DNA from: an uncultured Ulvibacter sp.
Lineage (GTDB): Bacteria > Bacteroidota > Bacteroidia > Flavobacteriales > Flavobacteriaceae
Length of the DNA stretch: 51,827 nt
Assembly (NCBI GenBank): GCA_913063405.1
Contig: CAJXZB010000020.1
Coordinates: forward strand, 1-51,827
Direction of reading: 5' to 3'
The first letter of the stretch is position 1. Each line of letters begins with the position of its first letter. Shown here piece after piece: positions 32,989 through 41,255 of the stretch. The position numbers and the translations under genes were made by a program. The notes below the pieces were generated by a model. That model did not search any database. It was given only the letters and a program-made list of their open reading frames with translations, and was not told the DNA's origin.

Positions 32989-35900
32989 CTAGTTATTTTC
33001 TAACCATTTTCTTGCGTTCACGAAGCCTTCCAGCCAAGGTGATACTTGATCGTTCCTATGATGCGGATAATTCGCCCAGTTCCATTGAAAGGTAGAACGT
33101 TCTATATGCGGCATTGTCGCCAAGTGTCGCCCAGTTTTATCAGTAATCATCGCCACATTATAGTCACTTCCATTTGGACTTGCAGGATAACCTTGATGCC
33201 CATATTTGGCAACAACATTATAATAATCTTCGGGCATTGGGAGATCAAATTTCCCTTCTCCATTGCTAATCCATACTCCCAATGTAGTTCCAGCAAGTGA
33301 AGACAACATAACACTGTTGTTTTCCTGGATTTTCACGCTGGTAAATCCGCTTTCGTGCTTTCTCGATACATTATGCTTCATCTTAGAAAGCTTTTCGTGC
33401 TCAGGATTGATAAGGTCTAGTTCCAAAAACAACTGACACCCATTACAGATACCAACCGATAAAGTACCTTCTCTCTCAAAGAAGTTTTTTAACGCGGTGT
33501 TCGCTTTTTCATTGTATAAAAATGCACCAGCCCAACCCTTGGCCGATCCTAATACATCACTGTTTGAAAAGCCTCCAACAGCACCAATAAACTGAATATC
33601 CTCTAATGTCTCTCTGCCCTGGATCAAATCTGTCATATGAACATCTTTCACATCAAAACCTGCAAGGTACATTGCGTTTGCCATCTCTCGTTCACTATTA
33701 CTTCCTTTTTCACGAATGATAGCAGCCTTTATTTTCCGTTCACCAATTGCAGGTAATCTTCCCGTAAAATGCTCAGGAAACTTATAGGTTAAAGGTTGGT
33801 TTTTATAATTTTTGAAACGCTCATCTGCCATTCCATTAGCACTTTGTTTTTGATCCAATAAGTATGAAGTCTTGAACCAAACATCTCTTGCTTCAGGAAT
33901 GGGAAAACTTAAATTTTGCTGAGAATGTTTCAGTTCAAGTGTTTCGGTTTCCGTAACAGTTCCAAGTTTTACAAAAGCGATGTTTTTTTCTGAAAGTAAT
34001 TGTTCTATTGAGGTATCTTCCGAAGCCTGAATTACAATACCAGAGTTTTCAGAAAATAACACCTTCACTAAATCATCCTCATCTAAACTTGAAAGATCTA
34101 GATTGGCACCTAAATTAGTGTCGGCAAAACACATTTCTAAAAGAGTTGTTATTAATCCTCCTGAAGCAACATCGTGCCCCGCTGCAATCTTCCCTTCAGA
34201 AATTAATAATTGGATTGTATTAAATACATTCTTAACATAAGATGGACTTTTTACAGTTGGTGCTTCATTTCCAATTGCATTTAAAACTTGCGCAAAAGAA
34301 GATCCGCCAAGTTTAAAATCATCTTGCGAGATATTGATATAGTAGATACTTCCTGCGTCCTTTTGTAAAACAGGTTCGACAACCTTCTTAATATCGTTGC
34401 AATGTGCTCCTGCAGAAATAATTACTGTTCCAGGAGCAATCACTTCTTCATTTTTATATTTCTGCTTCATTGAAAGCGAATCCTTACCCGTTGGAACATT
34501 CACACCAAGGCCAATAGCGAAGTCACTAACTGCTTCCACGGCCTTATACAAACGAGCATCTTCACCTTCATTATTACAAGGCCACATCCAGTTTGCAGAA
34601 AGCGACACGCTTTCTAACCCTTTTTCCAAAGGCGCCCAAATGATATTTGTAAGGCATTCGGTAATTGAATTACGTGAACCAGCTACAGGATCGATAAGTC
34701 CAGAAACAGGGGAGTGCCCAATACTCGTTGCAACCCCTTCCTTTCCCTTATAGTCCATCGCCATTACACCACAATTATTAAGAGGTAGCTGTAATGGTCC
34801 AGTGCACTGTTGTTTTGCAACTAGTCCACCAACGCAGCGATCCACTTTATTAGTAAGCCAATCTTTACAAGCAACGGCTTCTAGTTGTAATACTTTGTTG
34901 AGGTAGTTTTTTATTTCTGAAACAGAATAATCCGCATTGTGATATTTTCGCTCTATCGAAATATCTTTCATTATGGTTTTTGGAGAGCTTCCAAACATAT
35001 CTTCCAACGCGAAATCCATAGGTTTTTCCCCTGTCTTCTCACTTTCGAAGGTAAATTGATGATCACCCGTAACTTCACCTACCTCATACATTGGTGAGCG
35101 TTCGCGATCTGCAATGCGTTTTAACTTTGCAAGATTCTTCTCTCCAATAACTAATCCCATACGTTCCTGAGATTCGTTCCCAATAATTTCTTTTGCTGAT
35201 AAGGTTGGATCACCTACCGGAAGTTTATCCAAATTAATCTTACCTCCCGTGTCTTCGACCAACTCACTTAAGCAATTAAGATGTCCTCCAGCTCCGTGAT
35301 CGTGGATAGACACGATGGTGTTCTCATCACTTTCCACCATTCCACGTACCGTATTTGCAGCACGTTTTTGCATTTCTGGGTTGGAGCGTTGGATAGCGTT
35401 TAATTCAATTCCACTAGAGAATTCACCTGTATCTGCAGATGATACGGCAGCTCCGCCCATTCCAATACGGTAGTTTTCGCCGCCAAGAATCACAACTTTA
35501 TCTCCTTTTTCGGGGGTATCTTTTAAAGCTTGGTCTGCTTTTCCGTAGCCAATACCACCAGCCATCATAATGACCTTGTCAAACCCAAGTTTTCGAGCAT
35601 CTTCTTGATGTTCAAAAGTCAATACGGAACCAGTAATTAAGGGTTGCCCAAACTTATTTCCGAAATCCGAAGCACCGTTGCTGGCCTTGATTAGAATATC
35701 TAAAGGAGTTTGGTACAGCCATTCACGTTCTTTCATCCCTTTTTCCCAAGGACGATTTTCTTCGAGCCTAGAATAGGAGGTCATATAAACAGCAGTCCCA
35801 GCTAAAGGCAACGATCCTTTTCCTCCGGCTAGTCTGTCCCTTATTTCTCCGCCACTTCCAGTTGCAGCACCATTAAAGGGTTCTACGGTTGTAGGGAAGT

Positions 35901-36648
35901 TATGAGTTTCTGCCTTGATAGAGATAACACTGTCAAACTCTTTAGTTTCGTAGAAATCTGGTTTATCTGGATTTTTAGGTGCAAATTGTATTGCCTTTGG
36001 GCCTTTGATAAAGGCTACGTTGTCTTTATACGCGGAGACTATGTCGTTAGGATTCTCTTTAGAGGTTTTCTTTATCATTTTGAATAGAGAAGAAGGCATT
36101 TCTACTCCATCAATTTCAAATGTCCCATTAAATATTTTATGACGACAGTGCTCGCTGTTTGCTTGGCTAAAGCCAAAAACCTCACTATCGGTTAGCTTTC
36201 TGTTCAGTTTTTCTGAAAGTTTTTTGAGATAATCAACTTCTTCAGCATTTAGCGCCAAGCCTTCTTGCTCATTATAAAGTCCAATGTCATCAATATCTCT
36301 AATCGCTTTTGGCCGAATATCAACTTTGAATACGGCTTGATGTAATTCGGAATATTTCTGAGACAACATGGGGTCGAAATCAGTGAAGTTTTCGGAAACG
36401 TTTTTAAACTCTTCAATCCGAATGATATCGGAAACCCCCATATTTTGGGTAATTTCAACAGCGTTGGTACTCCAGGGAGTAATCATTGTAGCTCTTGGAC
36501 CAATAAAAAAATCCGCAAGCGCGGATGTTTTTATCTTTGGCTGGTTGCCAAACAACCATTCCAATTTTTGTATGTCAGTATTTGAAATTTCTTCGTGCGT
36601 TTGGACAGCAAAAACAATGTTTTTTACGTCTCCAAAAAAGTGAATCAT
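32989..36648 (-). CDS. purL: Phosphoribosylformylglycinamidine synthase, single chain
   Basis: 1219 residues, the long single-chain form that joins PurS-like, PurL and PurQ functions. It converts FGAR, glutamine and ATP to FGAM in purine synthesis. Order: N-terminal PurS-like domain, linker with F-G-F-S-Q-A-N-S-E-H-C-R-H, two AIRS-type ATP-binding halves (H-N-F-P-T-T-V-E-P-F-N-G-A-A-T-G, H-D-H-G-A-G-G-H-L-N-C and G-H-D-V-A-S-G-G-L), and a C-terminal class I glutaminase with nucleophile cysteine in G-I-C-N-G-C-Q and the His/Glu pair in M-P-H-I-E-R. It is monocistronic. A -7 box TATCTTTG lies at 36686-36679. Confidence 0.97.
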   Translation of the reverse strand: MIHFFGDVKNIVFAVQTHEEISNTDIQKLEWLFGNQPKIKTSALADFFIGPRATMITPWSTNAVEITQNMGVSDIIRIEEFKNVSENFTDFDPMLSQKYSELHQAVFKVDIRPKAIRDIDDIGLYNEQEGLALNAEEVDYLKKLSEKLNRKLTDSEVFGFSQANSEHCRHKIFNGTFEIDGVEMPSSLFKMIKKTSKENPNDIVSAYKDNVAFIKGPKAIQFAPKNPDKPDFYETKEFDSVISIKAETHNFPTTVEPFNGAATGSGGEIRDRLAGGKGSLPLAGTAVYMTSYSRLEENRPWEKGMKEREWLYQTPLDILIKASNGASDFGNKFGQPLITGSVLTFEHQEDARKLGFDKVIMMAGGIGYGKADQALKDTPEKGDKVVILGGENYRIGMGGAAVSSADTGEFSSGIELNAIQRSNPEMQKRAANTVRGMVESDENTIVSIHDHGAGGHLNCLSELVEDTGGKINLDKLPVGDPTLSAKEIIGNESQERMGLVIGEKNLAKLKRIADRERSPMYEVGEVTGDHQFTFESEKTGEKPMDFALEDMFGSSPKTIMKDISIERKYHNADYSVSEIKNYLNKVLQLEAVACKDWLTNKVDRCVGGLVAKQQCTGPLQLPLNNCGVMAMDYKGKEGVATSIGHSPVSGLIDPVAGSRNSITECLTNIIWAPLEKGLESVSLSANWMWPCNNEGEDARLYKAVEAVSDFAIGLGVNVPTGKDSLSMKQKYKNEEVIAPGTVIISAGAHCNDIKKVVEPVLQKDAGSIYYINISQDDFKLGGSSFAQVLNAIGNEAPTVKSPSYVKNVFNTIQLLISEGKIAAGHDVASGGLITTLLEMCFADTNLGANLDLSSLDEDDLVKVLFSENSGIVIQASEDTSIEQLLSEKNIAFVKLGTVTETETLELKHSQQNLSFPIPEARDVWFKTSYLLDQKQSANGMADERFKNYKNQPLTYKFPEHFTGRLPAIGERKIKAAIIREKGSNSEREMANAMYLAGFDVKDVHMTDLIQGRETLEDIQFIGAVGGFSNSDVLGSAKGWAGAFLYNEKANTALKNFFEREGTLSVGICNGCQLFLELDLINPEHEKLSKMKHNVSRKHESGFTSVKIQENNSVMLSSLAGTTLGVWISNGEGKFDLPMPEDYYNVVAKYGHQGYPASPNGSDYNVAMITDKTGRHLATMPHIERSTFQWNWANYPHHRNDQVSPWLEGFVNARKWLENN

Positions 36649-36678
36649 TCTTTAAAGAATTTGAGAGTTTTAACCCTG

Positions 36679-36686
36679 CAAAGATA
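36679..36686 (-). promoter_or_regulatory. -7 box of purL
   Basis: TATCTTTG on the minus strand matches TAnnTTTG. The predicted start near 36672 leaves a 24-base leader. No clear -33 box, and no purine riboswitch-like structure was seen in so short a leader. Confidence 0.5.
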
Positions 36687-36766
36687 CCTATTTTTTAATT
36701 ACTTAATGGAATAAATCTCTTCCCTAAATCGAGGATTTATTAACGATCAATAGTTAATATCGAAAT

Positions 36767-36967
36767 TTATTGAATACTTAGTTTTTTGGTGATTCTTTTT
36801 TCCGAACTATTTATTTCCAGTAGATAGAAACCAGTGTTGAGGTGGGAAACATCAATTGCTACTAACGTTTCCAGCATCACCCGAGCCAGCCAGAAATTTT
36901 CGATTTCCATGATTCCCGTTCATTTGATGATCACTAGGCGCAGATTATGTGGATCAGCACCAATAAA
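36767..36967 (-). pseudogene. Fossil of a T9SS-secreted endonuclease-like gene
   Basis: Directly after the rRNA methyltransferase stop, the minus strand reads G-A-D-P-H-N-L-R. Then, after loss of one base near 36937, it reads S-D-H-Q-M-N-G-N-H-G-N-R-K-F-L-A-G-S-G-D-A-G-N in a second frame. This fits the G-A-D-x-H-x-L-R-P-S-D ... N-R-K-F pattern of secreted endonuclease I-like nucleases of Bacteroidota. In a third frame it continues L-V-A-I-D-V-S-H-L-N-T-G-F-Y-L-L-E-I and K-R-I-T-K-K-L-S-I-Q to a TAA at 36769-36767, the end of a T9SS sorting domain. The 5' part and the middle are missing. It is a dead gene with at least one internal deletion and one frameshift. Confidence 0.6.
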
Positions 36968-38188
36968 CTAGTTTTTATCGTCATTTTTTTGAAGTAAAGC
37001 CAGGTAAAACCCGTCATATCCAGACTTACTTGGAAGTATTTTTTCATCTTTTATTAGTGTAAAGTCTTTTCCTACATCTCGCCTTAAAAAGGCCTTTACT
37101 TGTTTTTCGTTTTCTGAAGGTAAAATTGAACAAGTGGCATAAACCATTTGCCCACCTGCTTTCACGATTCTAGAATAGGAGTCGATTATTTCGATCTGGG
37201 TGCTTCTAATTTTATCTAAAAATTCTGGTTGTAATTTCCATTTTGCATCTGGATTACGTTTTAAAACGCCCAACCCTGAACAAGGCGCATCAATTAGTAA
37301 TTTATCGGCTTTTCCAATTAATTTTTTAATTGTTTTTGAAGAATCTATTACACGAGTTTCAATATTATGAATCCCGTTACGTCTTGCTCTTCTCTTAAGT
37401 TCAGTCAACTTGTTTTCATAAATATCCATAGAAACAACTTGTCCTTTGTTTTCCATCAAAGAAGCTATGTGAAGACTCTTTCCTCCGGCACCAGCACAAA
37501 CATCTACAACGCGCATTCCTGGCTTCGGATCCAACATTTGAGCTACCTTTTGCGATGAGGCGTCCTGAACCTCAAACCAACCATTTTTAAACGCCTCGGT
37601 TCCAAAAACATTAGCTCTTTCGACCAGCTTTAAGGCTTGTGGATATCCCTTAATTTTTTCTGTATGGATATCTGCTTCTGCTAATTTCGTTTGTAGTTCT
37701 TCTATTGTTGTTTTTAGAAGGTTAACTCTTAAAACAACTTCGGCCTGCTGATTTAAGGCTGCGATCTCTTTATCCCACTTTTTACCCAATTCTTTTTCCC
37801 CAAGTGCGTCCAACCAATCCGGAATCGATTCACGCATTTTACGAATTTTCGAAAGTTCATCAAACCTTCCTTTAATTCGTCGTGTTGGAGTAGCTTCAAA
37901 TTGAGGCCAATCTGGAATTGCAATCCCGCGTAGCGTTGCCCAAACGGTAAATAACCTAAAAAGATTCCCACGATCGAAAGGTTCCTTAACTTCGGCAATT
38001 TCAGCATACAAACGTTTCCAACGTACAATATCGTACGTAGTCTCCGCAATAAAACTTCTATCGCGAGCTCCCCAACGCTTGTCTCTTTTGAGGGTGTTTC
38101 TTAAAACCTTATCGGCCTGCTTCTGTTCATTAAAAATTTGATAAAGAGAATCAATCGTTGCAAATACCAGATTACGGTGTAATTTCAT
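36968..38188 (-). CDS. RsmB/NOP-family rRNA (cytosine-C5) methyltransferase
   Basis: 406 residues. The N-terminal ~140 residues are an NusB-like helical region. The SAM-binding motif is D-V-C-A-G-A-G-G-K-S-L-H (~229-240), and motif IV is D-A-P-C-S-G-L-G-V-L-K-R-N-P (~300), with the release cysteine in P-C-S. Motif VI is V-Y-A-T-C-S-I-L-P-S-E-N-E, with the catalytic cysteine in T-C-S. It methylates a cytosine of rRNA (RsmB acts on 16S C967 in E. coli; the exact site here is not known). It is divergent from the BNR lipoprotein gene and ends against the nuclease fossil. Confidence 0.92.
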   Translation of the reverse strand: MKLHRNLVFATIDSLYQIFNEQKQADKVLRNTLKRDKRWGARDRSFIAETTYDIVRWKRLYAEIAEVKEPFDRGNLFRLFTVWATLRGIAIPDWPQFEATPTRRIKGRFDELSKIRKMRESIPDWLDALGEKELGKKWDKEIAALNQQAEVVLRVNLLKTTIEELQTKLAEADIHTEKIKGYPQALKLVERANVFGTEAFKNGWFEVQDASSQKVAQMLDPKPGMRVVDVCAGAGGKSLHIASLMENKGQVVSMDIYENKLTELKRRARRNGIHNIETRVIDSSKTIKKLIGKADKLLIDAPCSGLGVLKRNPDAKWKLQPEFLDKIRSTQIEIIDSYSRIVKAGGQMVYATCSILPSENEKQVKAFLRRDVGKDFTLIKDEKILPSKSGYDGFYLALLQKNDDKN

Positions 38189-38264
38189 AGGTTCTATAGA
38201 TTGTAATACACTTGTGCCACAGCCTTGGTGTTTGAAGTTGCAAAGGTATCACAATACCAATGAA

Positions 38265-38281
38265 TACTTTTGTTACTTTTG
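38265..38281 (+). promoter_or_regulatory. Tandem -7 boxes before the BNR lipoprotein gene
   Basis: TACTTTTG occurs twice, at 38265-38272 and 38274-38281, both exact matches to TAnnTTTG. The first would start transcription near 38279, 17 bases before the ATG at 38296. A TTG at 38238-38240 is 24 bases upstream of the first box. This argues against the earlier ATG at 38260. Confidence 0.5.
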
Positions 38282-38295
38282 ACAAAATTTTTTTG

Positions 38296-39339
38296 ATGAG
38301 AAGTTTCCTTTTTTTGTTCAGTGTTTTTCTATTAATTTCTTGTAATACTAATAACGCACCCGATTTCAAAACCGTTGATGTCGAACCCGTGTTTACTGAT
38401 AGTTTAAGTATTAGAGCCATCGCTCCGGTCGATGAGACAAGTGTTTGGTTTGCGGCAAATAAAGGTCTTGTTGGGCTCATAGACGGTGTGGTCCCAAAAC
38501 TAGCGAATATTAGATACCAAGATTCTGTTCTGCACTTTAGGGCAATTGCATCCACTAAAGAGGCTGTGTTCGTATTAAGTATTGCCAATCCAGGTGTTCT
38601 TTATAAGATTGAAGTTAGCGGAAAAGAAGCTTCCAATATTGAAGAGGTCTATGTTGAAGAAGGAGAAAATGTGTTCTACGATGCCATTTCATTCTTTAAT
38701 GACAAAGAAGGTATAGCTATGGGTGATCCAACGGGAGATTGTTTATCAATTATTATAACTCGAGATGGAGGAAATAATTGGCAGAAATTGTCTTGTGATA
38801 AATTACCGTTGGTAGAGAAGGGAGAGGCTGCTTTTGCAGCTAGTAACTCGAATATTTCTATTTATAAAGATCACGTTTGGATGGTAAGTGGAGGGAAGAA
38901 AGCCCGTGTTTTTTATTCGGCTAACAAAGGTGAAACATGGGAAGTTTTTAATACCCCAATTGTTCAGGGAAAGGCAATGACTGGAATTTATAGTGTTGCT
39001 TTTTTGGATGAAAAGGTGGGCGTGATATTTGGTGGTGATTGGGAAAATAAGGACTTTAATGAGGGGAATAAGGCAATTACAAAAGACGGTGGCAGAACAT
39101 GGAATTTGTTAAGCAATGGGAAGGGACCTGGATACCGTTCTTCCGTAAAATTTGTTCCAGGAAGTAACGGTAATGGTATTGTTGCCGTAGGTTCTCCAGG
39201 AATATCGTATAGCTGGGATCAAGGCAAAAACTGGAGAGAATTATCAAACGAAGGATTCTACACGATTGAGTTTGTAAACGATAGTCTTGCCTTTGCAGCA
39301 GGGCGAAATAAAATTTCTAGATTGATATTCAAAGAATAA
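38296..39339 (+). CDS. Lipoprotein with BNR/YCF48-like propeller
   Basis: 347 residues from the ATG at 38296, which opens directly into a lipoprotein signal (L-L-I-S-C17-N-T-N). An in-frame ATG 36 bases earlier overlaps the promoter. The mature protein is a single propeller with Asp-box motifs T-R-D-G-G-N-N-W, S-A-N-K-G-E-T-W, T-K-D-G-G-R-T-W and S-W-D-Q-G-K-N-W. It resembles photosystem II assembly factor YCF48/Hcf136-like proteins, often labelled oxidoreductase without evidence. Its role is unknown, probably binding at the outer-membrane inner face. Its stop codon abuts the stop of the convergent Spy-like gene with no bases between. Confidence 0.82.
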   Translation: MRSFLFLFSVFLLISCNTNNAPDFKTVDVEPVFTDSLSIRAIAPVDETSVWFAANKGLVGLIDGVVPKLANIRYQDSVLHFRAIASTKEAVFVLSIANPGVLYKIEVSGKEASNIEEVYVEEGENVFYDAISFFNDKEGIAMGDPTGDCLSIIITRDGGNNWQKLSCDKLPLVEKGEAAFAASNSNISIYKDHVWMVSGGKKARVFYSANKGETWEVFNTPIVQGKAMTGIYSVAFLDEKVGVIFGGDWENKDFNEGNKAITKDGGRTWNLLSNGKGPGYRSSVKFVPGSNGNGIVAVGSPGISYSWDQGKNWRELSNEGFYTIEFVNDSLAFAAGRNKISRLIFKE

Positions 39340-39771
39340 CTACCTGTTCTTCCTTCTCTTAAAACGTTCTAAAAGTTTCTTTTTAAAATCTTCCTCTACT
39401 TTTTTAAGTTTAAGTATTTTCTTTGGAGACAAGACCTTTCTAAGGTCGCTTACAAGGTCCTGATTATTGCTCAATTCTTTTGCTTTAAAGCCTAAAAATT
39501 TATCTAACAACTGGTTGGCTTCGACATCGCTCATGCTATCAATTCCATCCCTTATTTTTTTATAAACTTCTTGGCGTCCATTTTTGCGGAGTGCTAACAT
39601 TTTAGCTTCGTACTCATTATATATGGGCCAGAATTTCTCTGCTTCCGAAGAGGATAAATCCAATTGCTCCGTTATATAGGCAGTTTTTATAGCTTTAATT
39701 TTTTCACTTCTATTAGGTTGCGCATACATTCCACAAGTGATAAGTAATAGTATCAGTACAATTTTTTTCAT
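39340..39771 (-). CDS. Periplasmic Spy/CpxP-like helical protein
   Basis: 143 residues, signal peptide 1-17 (G-M-Y-A-Q). The mature part is almost all charged helix: I-T-E-Q-L-D-L-S-S-S-E-A-E-K-F-W-P-I-Y-N-E-Y near 33-54 resembles the L-T-x-x-Q region of Spy/CpxP proteins, and L-R-K-V-L-S-P-K-K-I-L-K-L follows near 108. The C terminus is strongly basic (R-F-K-R-R-K-N-R). Such proteins act as ATP-independent periplasmic chaperones or envelope stress sensors. Third gene of the sigma/anti-sigma unit, two bases after the anti-sigma gene. It is probably the effector or feedback sensor of that unit. Confidence 0.8.
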   Translation of the reverse strand: MKKIVLILLLITCGMYAQPNRSEKIKAIKTAYITEQLDLSSSEAEKFWPIYNEYEAKMLALRKNGRQEVYKKIRDGIDSMSDVEANQLLDKFLGFKAKELSNNQDLVSDLRKVLSPKKILKLKKVEEDFKKKLLERFKRRKNR

Positions 39772-39773
39772 TT

Positions 39774-40274
39774 TTATTCTATTAATAAGGTATTGTCATC
39801 AATGTTTTCCAAAAGGTATTCCTCAAGATTTTCTTCGGAAAAGAAATCGTTTTCAATGTTGATAGCCGTGATCTCATCATCTCCAAGCATAGCCATAACT
39901 TCATAAGTGTCTAAATCTAAATTCCCGTCTTCAATATAATCATCAAGAACAGTCAGCTGGATTTCATTAAAATCACCGTTGAGATTGTTTTTAGTTTTTA
40001 CTGCCAAAAGTAATATAGCGACGCAAGCGGCAATGGAGGCAACATATAACAGGACTCGTCTTTGGAATAAGGGAATTACTTTTGCCTGTTTTTCCGAAGC
40101 GTTTACTTTTTTCATAATCGAGGCTTCCAATCCTGAGAAATATTCATCCGGAACCTTGAAGCCTGCTTCTTTTGGTAAATTACCTTCCTCCATTTTGCTG
40201 AACAAGCGCTCCTCAAAAGTTTTGAAATAATCCTCTGGCGCTTTAAAACCGTGTATGTTCTTTTTGTTTTCCAC
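39774..40274 (-). CDS. Putative membrane anti-sigma factor
   Basis: 166 residues with one transmembrane helix at ~74-92 (L-L-Y-V-A-S-I-A-A-C-V-A-I-L-L-L). The cytoplasmic N-terminal part has two copies of F-K-x-P-x-x-Y-F (10-17 and 39-46), each followed by an amphipathic helix. The C-terminal part is acidic and predicted to be periplasmic. It has no zinc-binding H-x-x-x-C-x-x-C motif. Its position directly after an ECF sigma gene (22-base gap) is the basis for the assignment. It would hold the sigma factor at the membrane until a periplasmic signal arrives. Confidence 0.72.
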   Translation of the reverse strand: MENKKNIHGFKAPEDYFKTFEERLFSKMEEGNLPKEAGFKVPDEYFSGLEASIMKKVNASEKQAKVIPLFQRRVLLYVASIAACVAILLLAVKTKNNLNGDFNEIQLTVLDDYIEDGNLDLDTYEVMAMLGDDEITAINIENDFFSEENLEEYLLENIDDNTLLIE

Positions 40275-40296
40275 TGGTTACTTGACTCTCAAAATT

Positions 40297-40851
40297 TTAA
40301 AAGGTTTCATTACTCTTTATATAATCTGTTACTTTTTGCACAGCAATATGATAACTGCTTTTAAGCCCTCCAACAGATGTATCCAATATTTTTGAAAGCT
40401 GTTCATAGGTGTGATCTTCAAAATACTTCATTGAAAAAACCAACTGTTGCTTTTGCGGTAACGTAGCAATTGCTTTTTGAAGCTTTAACTGAATAGTGTT
40501 GCCTTCAAAATATACGTCACTTTCCAGATTTGCAATGGCTTGATCTTTTACCTTTTCAATGGTAATATTGGCTCGTTTCGCTTTCTTATTTATAAAAGTA
40601 ATCGCTTCATTGGTTGCAATACGATACATCCAGGTATATAGTTTGCTGTCCACCTTAAAGGTATCTATATTTTTAAAAACTTTGATGAAGGTATTCTGTA
40701 AAACATCATCCGAATCATCATGACTTAAGACAATGCTGCGTATCTGCCAATACAGACGTTCCTTGTATTGAGAAACTAATGTTCTAAAAGCAACTTCCTT
40801 TTTCTCTTTGGATTTAAGTGCAGCTACTAATGCTTTTTCGTCAATCACCAA
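40297..40851 (-). CDS. ECF-type RNA polymerase sigma factor
   Basis: 184 residues. Region 2 spans ~22-90 (D-D-V-L-Q-N-T-F-I-K-V-F-K-N-I, then L-Y-T-W-M-Y-R-I-A-T-N-E-A). Region 4 spans ~125-178 (L-P-Q-K-Q-Q-L-V-F-S-M-K-Y-F-E-D, Y-E-Q-L-S, G-G-L-K-S-S-Y-H). It is a group 4 sigma factor without regions 1 and 3. First gene of a three-gene unit with the membrane anti-sigma and Spy-like genes, so it is likely to answer an envelope signal. It is divergent from the two small-RNA candidates at 41005-41350, which could be targets. Confidence 0.92.
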   Translation of the reverse strand: MVIDEKALVAALKSKEKKEVAFRTLVSQYKERLYWQIRSIVLSHDDSDDVLQNTFIKVFKNIDTFKVDSKLYTWMYRIATNEAITFINKKAKRANITIEKVKDQAIANLESDVYFEGNTIQLKLQKAIATLPQKQQLVFSMKYFEDHTYEQLSKILDTSVGGLKSSYHIAVQKVTDYIKSNETF

Positions 40852-41004
40852 TTGGTTTCATTTGTATATAAGACTAAGGTAAGATGAAAAGGTTTAATCG
40901 GGTTAATTTTTTAATTGAAAGTCAATAAACGAAGTGATTAATCGATTAAACGCAAATTATTTCGTTAAAAAGTTGAAATAATTTTTTTGTAGGAGAATAT
41001 TTAC

Positions 41005-41012
41005 TATTTTTG
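41005..41012 (+). promoter_or_regulatory. -7 box of small-RNA candidate 1
   Basis: TATTTTTG matches TAnnTTTG. A TTTG at 40986-40989 is only 15 bases upstream, shorter than usual, so the promoter is less certain than that of candidate 2. From 40852 to here nothing else was recognised. Confidence 0.45.
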
Positions 41013-41017
41013 AAAGA

Positions 41018-41106
41018 TACTACTTATAGATTGGCTTTTTATTTTGAGGCCATGTTAGTAGAACTATAGTGGAAACGGGCTTAAGCGGGGGCTAGCCCGT
41101 TTTATT
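41018..41106 (+). ncRNA. Small-RNA candidate 1
   Basis: About 89 bases with no credible open frame. CTACT and AGTAG enclose an inner TGGC/GCCA hairpin, ACTATAGT follows, and the end is a strong terminator: AAACGGGCT (41073-41081) pairs with AGCCCGTTT (41094-41102). Inside the terminator loop AGC/GCT can pair, exposing GGGG (41087-41090). Preceded by a -7 box and not adjacent to any plus-strand gene. No match to 6S RNA, SRP RNA or tmRNA was recognised. Confidence 0.45.
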
Positions 41107-41218
41107 TGTTTGAAATTTTGACTAGATTTCAAAAAAACATATATGTAGGAAAAATACCCTGATTGAAATATTAAAAAACGATTAAATACAAAAAAATAAG
41201 GATTAAGTGTAAAATTTA

Positions 41219-41250
41219 TTTGGTTGTTAAGGTAAAGTTAAATATATTTG
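41219..41250 (+). promoter_or_regulatory. Promoter of small-RNA candidate 2
   Basis: TTTG (41219-41222), a spacer of exactly 20 bases and TATATTTG (41243-41250) form a consensus Bacteroidota promoter, the best in the window. No plus-strand gene lies downstream for more than 8 kb, so it must serve a short transcript. Confidence 0.7.
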
Positions 41251-41255
41251 ATCCA

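Noticed and set aside
36649..36766. Purine-responsive riboswitch upstream of purL
   Set aside because: The predicted leader is only about 24 bases, and no three-way junction could be folded around the promoter.
38172..38588. 138-codon minus-strand frame over the start of the BNR lipoprotein gene
   Set aside because: It overlaps the promoter and signal peptide of the plus-strand gene and shows no protein-like pattern.
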